Shown piece by piece: positions 43,195 to 51,850 of a stretch of 51,850 nucleotides of DNA (positions are counted from its first letter, which is position 1; each line of letters opens with the position of its first letter). The stretch covers positions 1-51,850 of the forward strand of contig JABJKO010000008.1 of NCBI GenBank assembly GCA_018660305.1. The letters are read 5' to 3'. The DNA comes from Rhodospirillaceae bacterium. GTDB taxonomy: Bacteria; Pseudomonadota; Alphaproteobacteria; MPNO01; UBA2964. The position numbers and the translations under genes were made by a program. The notes under the pieces are model-generated. The model had not been told where the DNA came from. It did no database searches and saw only the letters and a list, made by a program, of their open reading frames with translations.

Positions 43195-44394
43195 ATGGCT
43201 GATAAACCGCACATTCTGATCGCGGGCGCTGGAATCGGTGGCCTGACCGCGGCACTGGCGCTGCTCAAGCGTGGTTTCGACATCAATATCTATGAGCAGG
43301 CGCCCGAGCTTCAAGAGATCGGTGCCGGCTTTCAGGTCAGCGCCAACGGGACGCGGGTGTTTTATGAGCTCGGGCTCGGCGACGCGATCGAGGCCATCGC
43401 CTGGCAGCCCGGCGGCAAGGAAATCCGTATCTGGAATACCGGCCAGACCTGGAAGCTGTTCGATCTTGGCGCGGAATCGGTCGAGCGCTACGGTTTTCCC
43501 TATTTGATGTTCCATCGCGCGGATCTGCACAATGTCCTGATCGACGCGGTGCGGGCGGAGAAACCCGACGCCATTCATCTCAATGCGATGGCGGTCGGCT
43601 GCGAACAGGACGGCTCGCGTGTGCGGCTCCTGCTTAAGGACCGCGATGCCGTTGAAGGCGATGCCTTGATCGGCGCCGATGGCGTCCATTCCGCCATACG
43701 CCAGTCGCTCTTCGGCCCCGACGATAGAAGCTTTTCCGGTTTGATTGCGTGGCGCGGGGTCATCGACAAGGATTTGTTGCCCGAGGAAATGAGTCATCCC
43801 GTGGGGGTCAACTGGGTCGGGCCGGGTGGTCATGTGGTCCATTATTTCGTGCGTCACGGCGCGCTATTGAACTTTGTCGGTATCCTGGAAAAGGACGACT
43901 GGCGGGTGGAATCCTGGCTGGCGGAGGGTACCGTCGAAGAGTGTCTCGCCGATTTCGACGGTTGGCATGAGGCCATCCGCGCCACCATACGCAATATTCA
44001 GACGCCCTATAAATACGCGCTGATGCGCCGCGAACCCATGGAGCGCTGGACGCAGGGGCGGATCAGCCTGCTGGGCGATGCCTGTCATCCCATGGTTCCC
44101 ATGCTGGCGCAGGGGGCCGTGATGGCCATCGAGGACGGTATGGTGCTGGCGCGTTGCTTTGAGGCTTATGGCGACAATCCGGAGACAGCATTGCAGCATT
44201 ATGAAGTGGCAAGATCTGAACGCACGGCGCGCTGCATTCGCGGTTCAAACGAGAACGCGGACCGTTTCCATAATTCCCAGCTCGCCGATCCGGAGGTGGC
44301 CCAGAAATATGTCGATACGGAATGGCAGGCCGACCGGGTGCGCGAGCGCTATGATTGGCTCTTTACGTATGATGCGGCATCGGTAGAGGTATAA
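43195..44394 (+). CDS. FAD-dependent aromatic monooxygenase (salicylate/hydroxybenzoate hydroxylase type)
   Basis: A 399-residue flavoprotein. The FAD fold GAGIGG is at residues 11-16, the DG motif in IGADGVHS near residue 163 and the GD motif [11 protein letters not shown] near 296. It resembles salicylate 1-hydroxylase and 3-hydroxybenzoate 6-hydroxylase, which use NAD(P)H and O2 to hydroxylate, sometimes with decarboxylation. The next gene begins one base after its stop. With the VOC dioxygenases and the maleylacetate-reductase-like enzyme it makes a coherent aromatic route. Confidence 0.9.
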   Translation: MADKPHILIAGAGIGGLTAALALLKRGFDINIYEQAPELQEIGAGFQVSANGTRVFYELGLGDAIEAIAWQPGGKEIRIWNTGQTWKLFDLGAESVERYGFPYLMFHRADLHNVLIDAVRAEKPDAIHLNAMAVGCEQDGSRVRLLLKDRDAVEGDALIGADGVHSAIRQSLFGPDDRSFSGLIAWRGVIDKDLLPEEMSHPVGVNWVGPGGHVVHYFVRHGALLNFVGILEKDDWRVESWLAEGTVEECLADFDGWHEAIRATIRNIQTPYKYALMRREPMERWTQGRISLLGDACHPMVPMLAQGAVMAIEDGMVLARCFEAYGDNPETALQHYEVARSERTARCIRGSNENADRFHNSQLADPEVAQKYVDTEWQADRVRERYDWLFTYDAASVEV

Positions 44395-44395
44395 T

Positions 44396-45526
44396 ATGGC
44401 GGTCCTTCCAGGCTTTCCGACAGTCCAGTTCGATTTCGGCGCCATCGGCGTTCTTGCCGATGAACTAAAGGCGCGCGGTATTCACCGGCCGTTGGTGATC
44501 ACCGATACCGGGCTCGTGGAACACGGTGTTGTCGACCGGGTGCGCGCGGCATTGCCCGGCAATCCGGATATCGCCGTCTATGATGGTATTCCGCCGAACC
44601 CGACGGTGGCCGGGATCGAGGGCGCGCTTCAGACCTATCGGGACCATGATTGCGACGGGATCATCGCCCTGGGCGGTGGTTCGGTGCTGGATTCCGGCAA
44701 GGCGCTGCGGGTGGCGGCAACGCATCCGGAGCCGATCATCGAATATCTCAAGGATCCCTCGAAGATTACGGCCAATGTGGCGCCTTACATTACCATCCCC
44801 ACCACCGCCGGCACTGGCGCGGAGATCACTTTTGGCGGCGGTATTCATCCGGAACCCGGCGTCCACCAGCTCGGCATCCGCAGCCCGTTCGTGAAACCCG
44901 ATCTGGCGATCTGTGACCCGGAGCTGACCCTGTCTCTGCCGCCGGTTCTGACCGCCGGCACCGGCATGGATGCGCTGGGACATTGCGTGGAAGGATTTTT
45001 ATCGAACAATGTGAATCCGCCGGTTGAGGCCATCGCGCTCGACGGTATCACCCGGGTGGTCGATTATATTGAACGGGCTGTGGCGGACGGCAGTGACCGC
45101 GAAGCGCGTTGGCACCTGCTGATGGCGGCGCTTGAAGGCGGCATGTCGATCTATATGGGGCTGGGGCCGGTCCATGTGCTGGGCCATATTTTCGCCGATA
45201 GCCCGTTGCATCACGGCGCGCTGATTACCGCGTCGGCGCCGCCCGTCCTGCGGTTTTATCAGGCGGAGGGTGATGACCGTCTCATAGAACGGCTTGAACA
45301 GGTGGCGAAGGCGATGAAGCTCCCGCCCGGCACCGATGCGGCGGCGGGCATTGCCGCCCTGAATTCCCGCATCGGGTTGACCAATTCAGTGCGCGAAATG
45401 GGCTACCCCAACGATGATGCGGAAGCGCTTGCGGCCCTTGCGGTCAACATTCATTTCAACGCGACGGCGCCCCTCAAACCGACCCAGGACCAGTATTGCG
45501 ACATCATTGCCGCGACTTTGGGTTGA
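44396..45526 (+). CDS. Iron-containing alcohol dehydrogenase (maleylacetate reductase-like)
   Basis: A 376-residue group III alcohol dehydrogenase. The NAD site GGGSVLD is at residues 93-99. Iron ligands are likely Asp192 and His196 (MDALGHCVE), His260 (GPVHVLGH) and His273 (HHG). Maleylacetate reductases belong to this family and reduce maleylacetate to 3-oxoadipate. GTxxH variants also act on lactaldehyde-type substrates. It is directly coupled to the monooxygenase gene. The stop is 12 bases before the convergent HD-domain gene's end. Confidence 0.88.
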   Translation: MAVLPGFPTVQFDFGAIGVLADELKARGIHRPLVITDTGLVEHGVVDRVRAALPGNPDIAVYDGIPPNPTVAGIEGALQTYRDHDCDGIIALGGGSVLDSGKALRVAATHPEPIIEYLKDPSKITANVAPYITIPTTAGTGAEITFGGGIHPEPGVHQLGIRSPFVKPDLAICDPELTLSLPPVLTAGTGMDALGHCVEGFLSNNVNPPVEAIALDGITRVVDYIERAVADGSDREARWHLLMAALEGGMSIYMGLGPVHVLGHIFADSPLHHGALITASAPPVLRFYQAEGDDRLIERLEQVAKAMKLPPGTDAAAGIAALNSRIGLTNSVREMGYPNDDAEALAALAVNIHFNATAPLKPTQDQYCDIIAATLG

Positions 45527-45538
45527 CTGGATACTGCT

Positions 45539-46294
45539 CTAAAGCGCGTTGCACGGTCGCCTGATGGTGCGCCACATGTGAGACGCCGGTGAATTGTCGT
45601 TGCCCAGACCCTCGGCCGGCTGTTTGAAGTGGCGGCCGATGATGTCGTCGAACTGCTCCAGCTCAACAACGACGTTGGGATCGAAGGAATACAGATCATT
45701 GACGCAGATCATGCGCGCCGACATGTACCATTTATGGTTCTTCGCTTCTTCGTAGGCTGCCTGGATATAGGGCTCCGGCACGAAATCCTCTCCGAACATG
45801 CGGGTGTAGTTGGCCGGATATTCGTACCCTACGGACTCATCAGGGTAAAAACGAAGCGCCTGATGCATGCGGACCGCCCAGGTAACTTCTTCGTCCACAT
45901 AGGGCTCGATCATCTGCGCGCCCCAATAGCCATGGTCGGCTCGGATGAAACCGTCAACCGCAACGTCGTGCAGAAGACAGGCGAGCACCATCTTTTCGGG
46001 CAGGCCGTTTTTTTGCGCCAGATTGGCGCTTTGCAACAGATGCTGGTGCCCCGGCTTGAAACGAAGCCTGAAGAAATCCTGCAGGGTCGGTTTGTCCGGC
46101 ATGGCGGGCAGGCGCGGGTCCTCGCCCATGAGCATCTGCTTGCCCGTGCCGAGGCCAAACCCTTCGCCAAGCGATTGTTCGCCATCGCACAGATAATAGT
46201 AAACCGATTTTCCCACGACCCTGTCGCCCAGCTCTTTCATCTGCTGTTCTTCGAGGGCGTCGGCGCGTTCCGATAGCGTCTGATTGGTGGCCAT
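45539..46294 (-). CDS. HD-domain phosphohydrolase-like protein
   Basis: A 251-residue protein with an HD metal motif His109-Asp110 (LLHDVAVDG) and surrounding His residues at 83, 85 and 121 (HQHLL; ADHGYWG). The C-terminal CVNDLYSFDPN carries an Asp in the usual last-ligand position. HD proteins are phosphohydrolases or oxidases (PhnZ-type, MIOX-type). PhnZ and myo-inositol oxygenase use two irons in this fold, so an oxygenase is possible. No full-length named homologue is recognised. The start MATNQT is six bases after AAGGTG. It lies downstream of the alpha/beta hydrolase on the same strand. Confidence 0.72.
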   Translation of the reverse strand: MATNQTLSERADALEEQQMKELGDRVVGKSVYYYLCDGEQSLGEGFGLGTGKQMLMGEDPRLPAMPDKPTLQDFFRLRFKPGHQHLLQSANLAQKNGLPEKMVLACLLHDVAVDGFIRADHGYWGAQMIEPYVDEEVTWAVRMHQALRFYPDESVGYEYPANYTRMFGEDFVPEPYIQAAYEEAKNHKWYMSARMICVNDLYSFDPNVVVELEQFDDIIGRHFKQPAEGLGNDNSPASHMWRTIRRPCNAL

Positions 46295-46366
46295 GGCATT
46301 CACCTTGCTGTTTGGCGGCGCGGATGACGCGCCAGACATGAAGGCTATGGCCGCCTCGTCGGCCGG

Positions 46367-47284
46367 TCAACCGGTGAAGCCATTCTCGTCGAGAAAGGCT
46401 GTGACGATTGCGGCGCATTCGGCGGGCTTTTCGATCTGCACCATATGGGTCGTGCCGGGGACGATTTCGTAAGGATGGCCGAATTCCTCGTGGAGTGCCC
46501 GGTTCACAAGACCCGGCGACCGGGCGTTGGGATCATCGGGGTCGCTGGTGATGAATTTGACCGGCCCTTTCAGCTCCCCCAGGCGCGGACATAGATCGAG
46601 TTTCGAATTTGTCGCATAGACTTGGGATTCCCCTTGGGGTGGGCAGCACAGAACCCAATCGCCGGCCTCTTCGTCGTGGCGCAGGATCGAACGGGCCATC
46701 AGATCGTGGGACCCTTCCACCCATCGGCTGAGGCTTTTCGATTTCTTGAATTGATCGCCCAGTTCGGCGGGGTCGGCGAAACGGTCGGGGCGGTCCTTTG
46801 ACCAGTCCGCCAGCATAAGCTCGAAGTCGCGTCCAATTTCGTGCAACTCATGGCCGACGCTCGGGACCAGAGGCGGATCAAACAGGATCAGAGCGTCCCA
46901 ACGCCAGCCCACATCGAGCGCGTGCCAGACGGCCGTGACGGCGGAGATGGAATGAAAAACCCCCGCGGTTTTCTTTTCCCCAAAGGCGGCCTTTACCTGC
47001 TGGAAGACGGTCTCCATATCGCTCACGAAATAGGAAATATCGTGGTGGGTGACGTCATGGCGTGGATTATGGCCATGATTGCGCTGGTCATAGAGCACCA
47101 CCTCAAATCGTTCGAGCAAGTGCTGCCAGAACGGATAATAGGCATCGGTCGCAAATCCGTTGCCGTGCGCCAGGATTAGCCGCGGGCCGGTTTTATTACC
47201 GTGCCGGCGGACGCGGATAAGGGCACCGTCATCCATGGTCAGATCGATTGTCTCAAGAGGCGTCGGTAGGGTGAACTCAGTCAT
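46367..47284 (-). CDS. Alpha/beta hydrolase
   Basis: A 305-residue hydrolase. The oxyanion region is AHGNGF (residues 39-44), the nucleophile is Ser112 in FHSISA, which departs from the normal GxSxG by having Phe and Ala at the two Gly positions, and the His lies in PGTTHMVQIEKP near residue 280. Members with this elbow include esterases and ring-opening hydrolases. It is divergent from the second AhpD-like gene and 73 bases from the HD-domain gene. Confidence 0.85.
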   Translation of the reverse strand: MTEFTLPTPLETIDLTMDDGALIRVRRHGNKTGPRLILAHGNGFATDAYYPFWQHLLERFEVVLYDQRNHGHNPRHDVTHHDISYFVSDMETVFQQVKAAFGEKKTAGVFHSISAVTAVWHALDVGWRWDALILFDPPLVPSVGHELHEIGRDFELMLADWSKDRPDRFADPAELGDQFKKSKSLSRWVEGSHDLMARSILRHDEEAGDWVLCCPPQGESQVYATNSKLDLCPRLGELKGPVKFITSDPDDPNARSPGLVNRALHEEFGHPYEIVPGTTHMVQIEKPAECAAIVTAFLDENGFTG

Positions 47285-47407
47285 GAAAAGCCCGAATGTT
47301 ATGTTTGCGTTGTTTAGCCATTCCGCCGATCCGTGTCACCCCGCGGCATCTTCGACCCTGCGGCAAGTGCGTGGTTGACCCTTGTTTCAATTAAACTCAT
47401 GATGCTC

Positions 47408-47419
47408 GCAATCGATTGC
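47408..47419. promoter_or_regulatory. LacI-type palindromic operator candidate
   Basis: GCAATCGATTGC is a perfect 12-base palindrome with the central CG of LacI/GalR operators (AAnCGnTT). A weak promoter (TTGACC at 47375-47380, CATGAT at 47398-47403, spacer 17) ends just before it. It is 50 bases before the AhpD-like start and could repress the whole ABC operon. No LacI regulator gene is in the window. Confidence 0.5.
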
Positions 47420-47468
47420 AGAGCGATGGCGTACGGTCGAGAACAATCTTCACGCAGGGAGTGGGACG

Positions 47469-48137
47469 ATGGCGAAGCAACGTATTTCCTATGTGGACCC
47501 GGCGACCATTACGGACGAGAAAATGCTGGCGGAATTTGACCGCTGCCGGCGTGAGGGCACGCCCCGGCCGGAGAGCCAGGCGATCCGCGCCCATGTTCCG
47601 GCCGCCTTCTGGTCGTTTGCCCATACCTGGCACGATGTCTTTCACACCGGCGTTTGCGAGCATGCGATCAAGGAGCTGTGCCGCGTCTACGTCTCTCATT
47701 CCGTGAAGTGCGAATATTGCGGCAATCAGCGATCCATCCAGTCCGCGAACCAGGGGCTGGTGGAAGATGATTATCTCGATCTGCTCAATTTCGAGAAGTC
47801 GGACCGTTATGACCCGCGGCAAAAGGCGGCCCTCGCCTATACGGAAGCGATCGTCTGGGATCTGGAGGCAGGCGATGACATCTGGGACAGGCTGAACGCC
47901 CATTTCAGAGAGGCTGAGATCGTCGAGCTTGGCTATTTTGTCGCCATAACCATGGGGCAGCAGCGCTGGCTGCGGACACTCAATATCGATCATCACCAGA
48001 TTTTGGCCGGCACCGACGGGTCCATGGCGCCGGGAACGGAAACCGCCGAGGCGCTGGCGGCGACAAAGGCATCTGACGATTACTGGGCAAAGAGGGATGC
48101 CGCGCCGAACCGGAAAAAAGCCGCGGTGGCGGACTAG
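47469..48137 (+). CDS. Carboxymuconolactone decarboxylase/AhpD-like protein 2
   Basis: A 222-residue AhpD-fold protein. Cys81 and Cys84 (KCEYCGNQRS) form the CxxC, with Glu69 twelve residues earlier as in AhpD. The relay His of AhpD is replaced by Arg88, so peroxidase chemistry may be altered. GGGAG lies before the ATG. The C-terminal tail (about 195-222) is Lys/Ala-rich. It is upstream of the ABC importer genes on the same strand. Confidence 0.85.
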   Translation: MAKQRISYVDPATITDEKMLAEFDRCRREGTPRPESQAIRAHVPAAFWSFAHTWHDVFHTGVCEHAIKELCRVYVSHSVKCEYCGNQRSIQSANQGLVEDDYLDLLNFEKSDRYDPRQKAALAYTEAIVWDLEAGDDIWDRLNAHFREAEIVELGYFVAITMGQQRWLRTLNIDHHQILAGTDGSMAPGTETAEALAATKASDDYWAKRDAAPNRKKAAVAD

Positions 48138-48174
48138 AAGAACCGGCGGGAAAGGGCTTCGGGGACGATTGACG

Positions 48175-48960
48175 ATGACAGACGCAACCTCAGGCCAACG
48201 CATCGTCGTCAACGGGCTGGGTAAGCGCTATGGCGCGCTGCAGGTCTTCGAGGACATCAATCTCACCTTTGGCGAACGCGAGATCGTCACGATCGTCGGG
48301 CCCTCGGGCTGCGGTAAGACGACGTTGCTGCGGTGTATCGACGGCCTGACTCCTTATGACGAAGGGGAAATCCTGGTGGAGGGCGCGCGCATGGACGCGC
48401 CGCGCGAAGGCGTCGCCATGGTGTTCCAGCATTTCGGGCTGTTCCCCTGGAAGACCGTGTTTTCCAATGTTGCCTATGGTCTCAAGCTGGCGGGTATATC
48501 CAAGGCGGAAATCGCCGACCGCGTGCCCCATTATATTAACATGGTCGGGCTTTCGGGATTTGAAGACTCCTTTCCCTATCAGCTCTCCGGCGGCATGCAG
48601 CAGCGGTGCGGGCTGGCGCGGGCCCTGGCGGTGGAGCCCTCTGTCCTGCTGATGGACGAGCCCTTCGCGGCCGTCGATGCCCAAACCCGCGAGATCCTTC
48701 AGTTCGAGTTACTGCGCATATGGGAAAGCCGGCCGACCACCATGGTGTTCATCACCCATTCCATCGAAGAGGCGGTGCTGATGGGGGACCGGGTCGTCGT
48801 CCTCAAGGGGCGGCCGTCGAGCGTCTTCGAGGTCATCGATGTCAATATCCCGGCGCCGCGTGACCGCGCGACGCTGTCTCATCCACGTTTCAACGAAGTG
48901 CGTGAGCATGTCTGGAGCATGCTGATGGATGAGGTGCGGGCGGCGGAATTCGAAGTTTAG
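48175..48960 (+). CDS. NitT/TauT-type ABC transporter ATP-binding protein
   Basis: A 261-residue ATPase. Walker A is GPSGCGKTT, signature LSGGMQQR, Walker B LLMDEP and the H-loop ITHSIEEAV. It falls in the SsuB/TauB/NrtD group for nitrate, sulfonates and similar anions. The ATG at 48175 (MTDATSGQ) is preferred; an earlier in-frame start overlaps the previous gene. The binding-protein gene follows after 68 bases. First of four genes for a complete importer. Confidence 0.93.
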   Translation: MTDATSGQRIVVNGLGKRYGALQVFEDINLTFGEREIVTIVGPSGCGKTTLLRCIDGLTPYDEGEILVEGARMDAPREGVAMVFQHFGLFPWKTVFSNVAYGLKLAGISKAEIADRVPHYINMVGLSGFEDSFPYQLSGGMQQRCGLARALAVEPSVLLMDEPFAAVDAQTREILQFELLRIWESRPTTMVFITHSIEEAVLMGDRVVVLKGRPSSVFEVIDVNIPAPRDRATLSHPRFNEVREHVWSMLMDEVRAAEFEV

Positions 48961-49028
48961 AGAGTTATTCCAGTGAGAGATTCCAATAAACAAGATCACA
49001 AAATGAGCCACAAACAGAGGAGAAGGAA

Positions 49029-50063
49029 ATGAGGATCAAGGGACTAAAATCACTCACCGCCATCGCGGCGGCAGTAACGGGTTTGGCGGCAGGCGGTATG
49101 GGTGTTCAGGCCGCCGACAAGCTGTCCATCGCGGTGCCGGGAGTGCCGCCGGTGTTTTCGACGGTCATGATCTATGTGGCGAAGGAAGGCGGTTTCTATA
49201 AGAAGCATGGCCTCGACGTAACCATCCGTCCGTTCCGGTCCGGTGTCGCCGCGGCCAAGGCGGTCCTCTCGGGAGCGGTGGACGCTTCCCTGTCGCCGAC
49301 GGCTCCGGTGGCCCGCATGGTGTCCAATGCGGGTGTTCCGCTGATCGGGTTGCAGGGTCTGGAGAAACCGGACTGGTTCCTGGGGTCGATGGATCCCAAG
49401 AAGAACAAATGTACCGATCTGAAAGGCCAGGCGGTGGGTGTGGATTCGCCCCGCGGCGCGCGCTGGATCCAGCTGCAGAATATGGCGCGGGCCTGTAAGC
49501 TGCGTCCCGACCGGGATATCCCGACCGTCAATCTTTCCTCCAATGTCGGGGCGGCCATGGTGGCCGGTCAGCTCACCTTTGGCGTTCTTCATCTCGATGA
49601 CATTCCGGTTATCGAGCGTGCGAGCGGCAAGAAGGTCACCATTGTCCTCGAAATCGAAAAGACGGCACCGGGCACGCATTATCTCATGTTCGTGACCCAC
49701 AAGAAGAAGCTTGCGGCGAAGCGGAAGCTGCTTGTCCGGGCGCTGGCCGCGCAGATCGAAGCCATCGAGTTCATGTATAATCCGGCCAACGCGGCCAAGG
49801 TGGCGGCCTATGCCAAAGCCACCAAGCGTAATCCCACGGACGCGATGAGCGCCGTAAAGGTGTTTACCAATTTCAACTACTGGCCGCGCGGGACCGATGG
49901 GTTGAACAAAAAGCGGATCGCCAAGACCGTGAAGATCCAGGCGATCGTCGGTAAGAAAACCAAGGGAAAAAGCGGCATCAAGCCGGGTAAGAAGCCGGTT
50001 GGTTTCGGCCAGCTCGTCGATCCGTCGCTGTGGCAGGAAGCCATGGTGCTGGTCAGGAAATAG
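49029..50063 (+). CDS. NMT1/TauA-type ABC substrate-binding protein
   Basis: A 344-residue periplasmic protein. The signal peptide ends near GVQAADKLSIAVPGVPPVFS. The domain has EGGFYKKHGLDVTIRPFRSGVAAAKAVLSGAVDASLSPTAPVARMV, typical of NMT1/ThiY/SsuA-like proteins. A Lys-rich stretch KKTKGKSGIKPGKKP is near the end. GAGGAGAAGG precedes the ATG. The ligand may be an aromatic acid, sulfonate or pyrimidine; the island favours an aromatic acid. Confidence 0.9.
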   Translation: MRIKGLKSLTAIAAAVTGLAAGGMGVQAADKLSIAVPGVPPVFSTVMIYVAKEGGFYKKHGLDVTIRPFRSGVAAAKAVLSGAVDASLSPTAPVARMVSNAGVPLIGLQGLEKPDWFLGSMDPKKNKCTDLKGQAVGVDSPRGARWIQLQNMARACKLRPDRDIPTVNLSSNVGAAMVAGQLTFGVLHLDDIPVIERASGKKVTIVLEIEKTAPGTHYLMFVTHKKKLAAKRKLLVRALAAQIEAIEFMYNPANAAKVAAYAKATKRNPTDAMSAVKVFTNFNYWPRGTDGLNKKRIAKTVKIQAIVGKKTKGKSGIKPGKKPVGFGQLVDPSLWQEAMVLVRK

Positions 50064-50090
50064 ACCTGATTGGCTGATCGACAGGAATCC

Positions 50091-50129
50091 AAGGAGGGCG
50101 GGGCCGTGACCGTGGCGCCGCCCTTCCTT
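50091..50129 (+). terminator. GC-rich hairpin after the binding-protein gene
   Basis: AAGGAGGGCGG (50091-50101) pairs with CCGCCCTTCCTT (50118-50129) with one bulged base and a 16-base loop; TTGAATTA follows. As with the TTT operon, it separates binding-protein and permease genes and may lower permease expression. The T-run is weak. Confidence 0.45.
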
Positions 50130-50167
50130 TGAATTAGAAACTGATCCCGATTTGGCGAAAGACGGCC

Positions 50168-50962
50168 GTGCTGGAATTCATCAATTCAGAAAACAGATGG
50201 GTGCGATGGGGCACCGTCGCGCTCGGCCTTATGGTTGGTGCGGTAATCTGGGAACTGGTGGGCTGGCAGTTCGACAATGCCTTTATGGCGCCCCTTATCG
50301 GCGGCGCGGATCATCCCGGGGTTGCCATACGGTTTTTCGAAAATTTGCAGGATGAAGAATTTGTCGGCTCCCTCATAGGATCCGCGAAGCTGTTCGGCAC
50401 CGGGTTCGGCATCGCGCTTTGTACGGCTGTGCCATTCGGCATCGTCATGGCCCGGCTGGTCATGCTCCGCGTGGCGCTGGAAAGTTATATTCTGGTTCTC
50501 TACGTGACGCCCATGGTGGCGCTGATACCGTTTATCCTGTCCATCCTCGGGTTCGGTTTCTGGCCCAAGGTGACGGTCGTCTATCTCTTTTCGTTCTTCC
50601 CCATTCTTTACAACACGCTCGAGGGCGCCCGCAGTGTAAAACCCGAACTGCTGGAGGTTGCGCGTTCGTTCCGCTCCAGTGAAGCGGCGGTCTGGCTGGA
50701 TATCCTGATTCCCTACACCCTGCCCTTCGCCCTGACCGGTGTGCGCCAGGCGCTTGGCCGGGCCCTGGTGGGCATGGTCGCCGCCGAGTTCTTTCTCAGC
50801 ACGTCGGGGCTGGGTAAGGAGATCATGGTGGCATCGCGGACGCCCGATATGGCGGGTGTTCTGGCTGCTATCCTGCTGATCACCATTGCCGGGATTGTCC
50901 TGATGCGTGTTGCCCAGGTCCTGGAAAAGCGGTTCGCCGCCTGGAGAGGGCTGGACCGGTGA
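50168..50962 (+). CDS. ABC transporter permease 1
   Basis: A 264-residue permease of the SsuC/TauC type with about six membrane segments. The EAA loop region is NTLEGARSVKPELLEVARSFRSS. It starts with GTG, and its stop overlaps the GTG of the second permease (GTGA, 50959-50962). The two permeases form the channel for the binding protein at 49029. Confidence 0.88.
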   Translation: MLEFINSENRWVRWGTVALGLMVGAVIWELVGWQFDNAFMAPLIGGADHPGVAIRFFENLQDEEFVGSLIGSAKLFGTGFGIALCTAVPFGIVMARLVMLRVALESYILVLYVTPMVALIPFILSILGFGFWPKVTVVYLFSFFPILYNTLEGARSVKPELLEVARSFRSSEAAVWLDILIPYTLPFALTGVRQALGRALVGMVAAEFFLSTSGLGKEIMVASRTPDMAGVLAAILLITIAGIVLMRVAQVLEKRFAAWRGLDR

Positions 50963-51780
50963 CACTGTCCTCGCAAGCCTCCCCTAAAGTGCCCCAACCG
51001 GGGGTCTGGTCGGCAATCACCGGTGCAAACGCACGGGCGAAGATCCTTGCCGGCATCATCCTGCTTCTCCTCTGGCAGTTCGGCGTGGTTCTTTTCGCAC
51101 CGCCCTTTGTTGCCAAACCGATCAATGTTGCCCTGGTCTTTCCATCGGTCATGGTGGATCCCGAGTTCTGGACCGCCACGTCGGGCACGCTGTTCGCGGT
51201 TATCCAGGGGCTTCTGATCGCGCTGGTGACCGGCACCCTGGTCGGTGTTGCCATGGGGCGTGTCAAAGCGTTCGATCGGTTGTTCAATATCTACATCAAC
51301 GGGTTTTACACCCTGCCCATGGTGGCGGCCCTGCCCCTGATCACCATCTGGTTCGGCTATGAATCAAGTGCCCGCATGGCGACGGTCATTTTCGCCGCGT
51401 TCTTTTCCATCGCCATCAATGCAAGAGATGGGGCGCGCTCGGTGCCGCCGGAATATCTCGAAGTGTGCCGCGCCTACCGCGCCGGTGCCTGGTATGTCTG
51501 GTGCGATATCACGCTTTTGTCGTCGCTTCCCTATCTCATTGCCGGTGTCCGGCTTGCGGCGGGCCGCGCCCTGGTGGGGGCGGTGATCGCCGAGTTCTTT
51601 GTCTCGCTGGATGGGCTCGGCATGTACATCCTGACAAATGCCCAATCGTTCCATCACAATACCGCCGTTGTCGGCGTGCTGGCGCTGGCGCTCTTTGGAT
51701 TGATGTTCGAATCCACCATGAACTGGATCCTCAAACGGTATTTCCCGTGGTACCGTCGGGACACCGAACGCGGCGAATAG
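50959..51780 (+). CDS. ABC transporter permease 2
   Basis: A 273-residue permease with GTG start overlapping the previous stop by four bases. The EAA loop is NARDGARSVPPEYLEVCRAYRAG; GRALVGAVIAEFFVSLDGLGMYI matches the preceding GRALVGMVAAEFFLSTSGLGKEI. The similar ends of the two permeases show an old duplication. It completes the importer. Confidence 0.88.
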   Translation: MTLSSQASPKVPQPGVWSAITGANARAKILAGIILLLLWQFGVVLFAPPFVAKPINVALVFPSVMVDPEFWTATSGTLFAVIQGLLIALVTGTLVGVAMGRVKAFDRLFNIYINGFYTLPMVAALPLITIWFGYESSARMATVIFAAFFSIAINARDGARSVPPEYLEVCRAYRAGAWYVWCDITLLSSLPYLIAGVRLAAGRALVGAVIAEFFVSLDGLGMYILTNAQSFHHNTAVVGVLALALFGLMFESTMNWILKRYFPWYRRDTERGE

Positions 51781-51838
51781 CGATCCTTTAAAGGACAATT
51801 GGCGCGCTCGCCCGCACTGTCGAACAGGATCGAGCCCC

Positions 51839-51850
51839 ATGAACGATTAC
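51839..51850 (+). CDS. Possible start of the next gene
   Basis: ATG AAC GAT TAC at the right edge could be the first codons of the next operon gene, 58 bases after the permease stop. A weak GGAT lies upstream. Too short to identify. Confidence 0.25.

Noticed and set aside
47397..48212. Minus-strand open frame of 271 codons over the AhpD-like gene
   Set aside because: The plus-strand frame has CxxC and a ribosome site; this one is Arg/Pro-rich noise.
1..51850. Mobile element, prophage or CRISPR array
   Set aside because: No integrase, transposase, phage genes, long terminal repeats or spaced repeats are visible; the only repeats are short promoter elements and gene paralogues.

Overview
The window reads as a chromosomal stretch of a GC-rich proteobacterium, most likely an alphaproteobacterium of the Rhodospirillales type. 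That placement rests on codon usage, on the XRE regulator type, and on the mix of UbiD, TauD, TTT-transporter and amidohydrolase genes; no rRNA or other marker gene is present. I see no tRNA, rRNA, CRISPR array, integrase or transposase. Coding density is high, genes sit in short operons on both strands, and only one transcription regulator is encoded.

Region 1 (1-4500, minus strand) is a four-gene operon for selenium: a PhnD-type binding protein, an ATPase, a permease made of two fused PhnE-like halves, and a flavoprotein-SelD fusion that runs off the left edge. I read it as an ABC importer for a selenium oxyanion coupled to selenophosphate synthesis. Region 2 (4736-8944) holds an AhpD-like protein, a TauD-type dioxygenase, an EamA exporter, a dienelactone hydrolase with a short leftover of a fumarylacetoacetate-hydrolase gene upstream, and an XRE regulator with its own operator-like palindrome.

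Region 3 (8995-38000) is a catabolic island. Its first operon (13508 to 8995, minus) is UbiD decarboxylase, Rieske oxygenase, LigI-like hydrolase, and the two subunits of a TPP-dependent 2-oxoacid decarboxylase. Around it lie two more UbiD enzymes, two paralogous TauD-like dioxygenases, four further amidohydrolases, VOC proteins, a bicupin, an acyl-CoA ligase, an L-2-hydroxyglutarate-oxidase-like flavoprotein, a luciferase-like flavin enzyme, a MetE-like methyltransferase, a globin, a thiol-dioxygenase-like cupin, a second dienelactone hydrolase and a sulfatase. A tripartite tricarboxylate (TTT) transporter follows, with two divergent binding proteins and a fused TctA-TctB permease (34757-39100).

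Region 4 (39129-47284) has three close two-domain VOC paralogues, a class II aldolase, a cold-shock gene with a long structured leader, an aromatic-ring FAD monooxygenase, an iron alcohol dehydrogenase of the maleylacetate-reductase type, an HD-domain protein and an alpha/beta hydrolase. Region 5 (47469 to the right edge) is an AhpD-like gene followed by a complete NitT/TauT-type ABC importer. A LacI-like palindrome precedes it.

Together the genes look like uptake and breakdown of carboxylated, methoxylated or sulfated aromatic or heteroaromatic compounds: importers (TTT and ABC), CoA activation, hydroxylation or demethylation, decarboxylation, ring cleavage or lactone opening, and a maleylacetate-like lower step. 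Substrates are inferred from family membership only. The two strongest leads are the SelD-linked transporter operon and the UbiD/Rieske/LigI-like/ComDE operon. The LigI-like enzyme of that operon lacks two of the residues known to matter in LigI.
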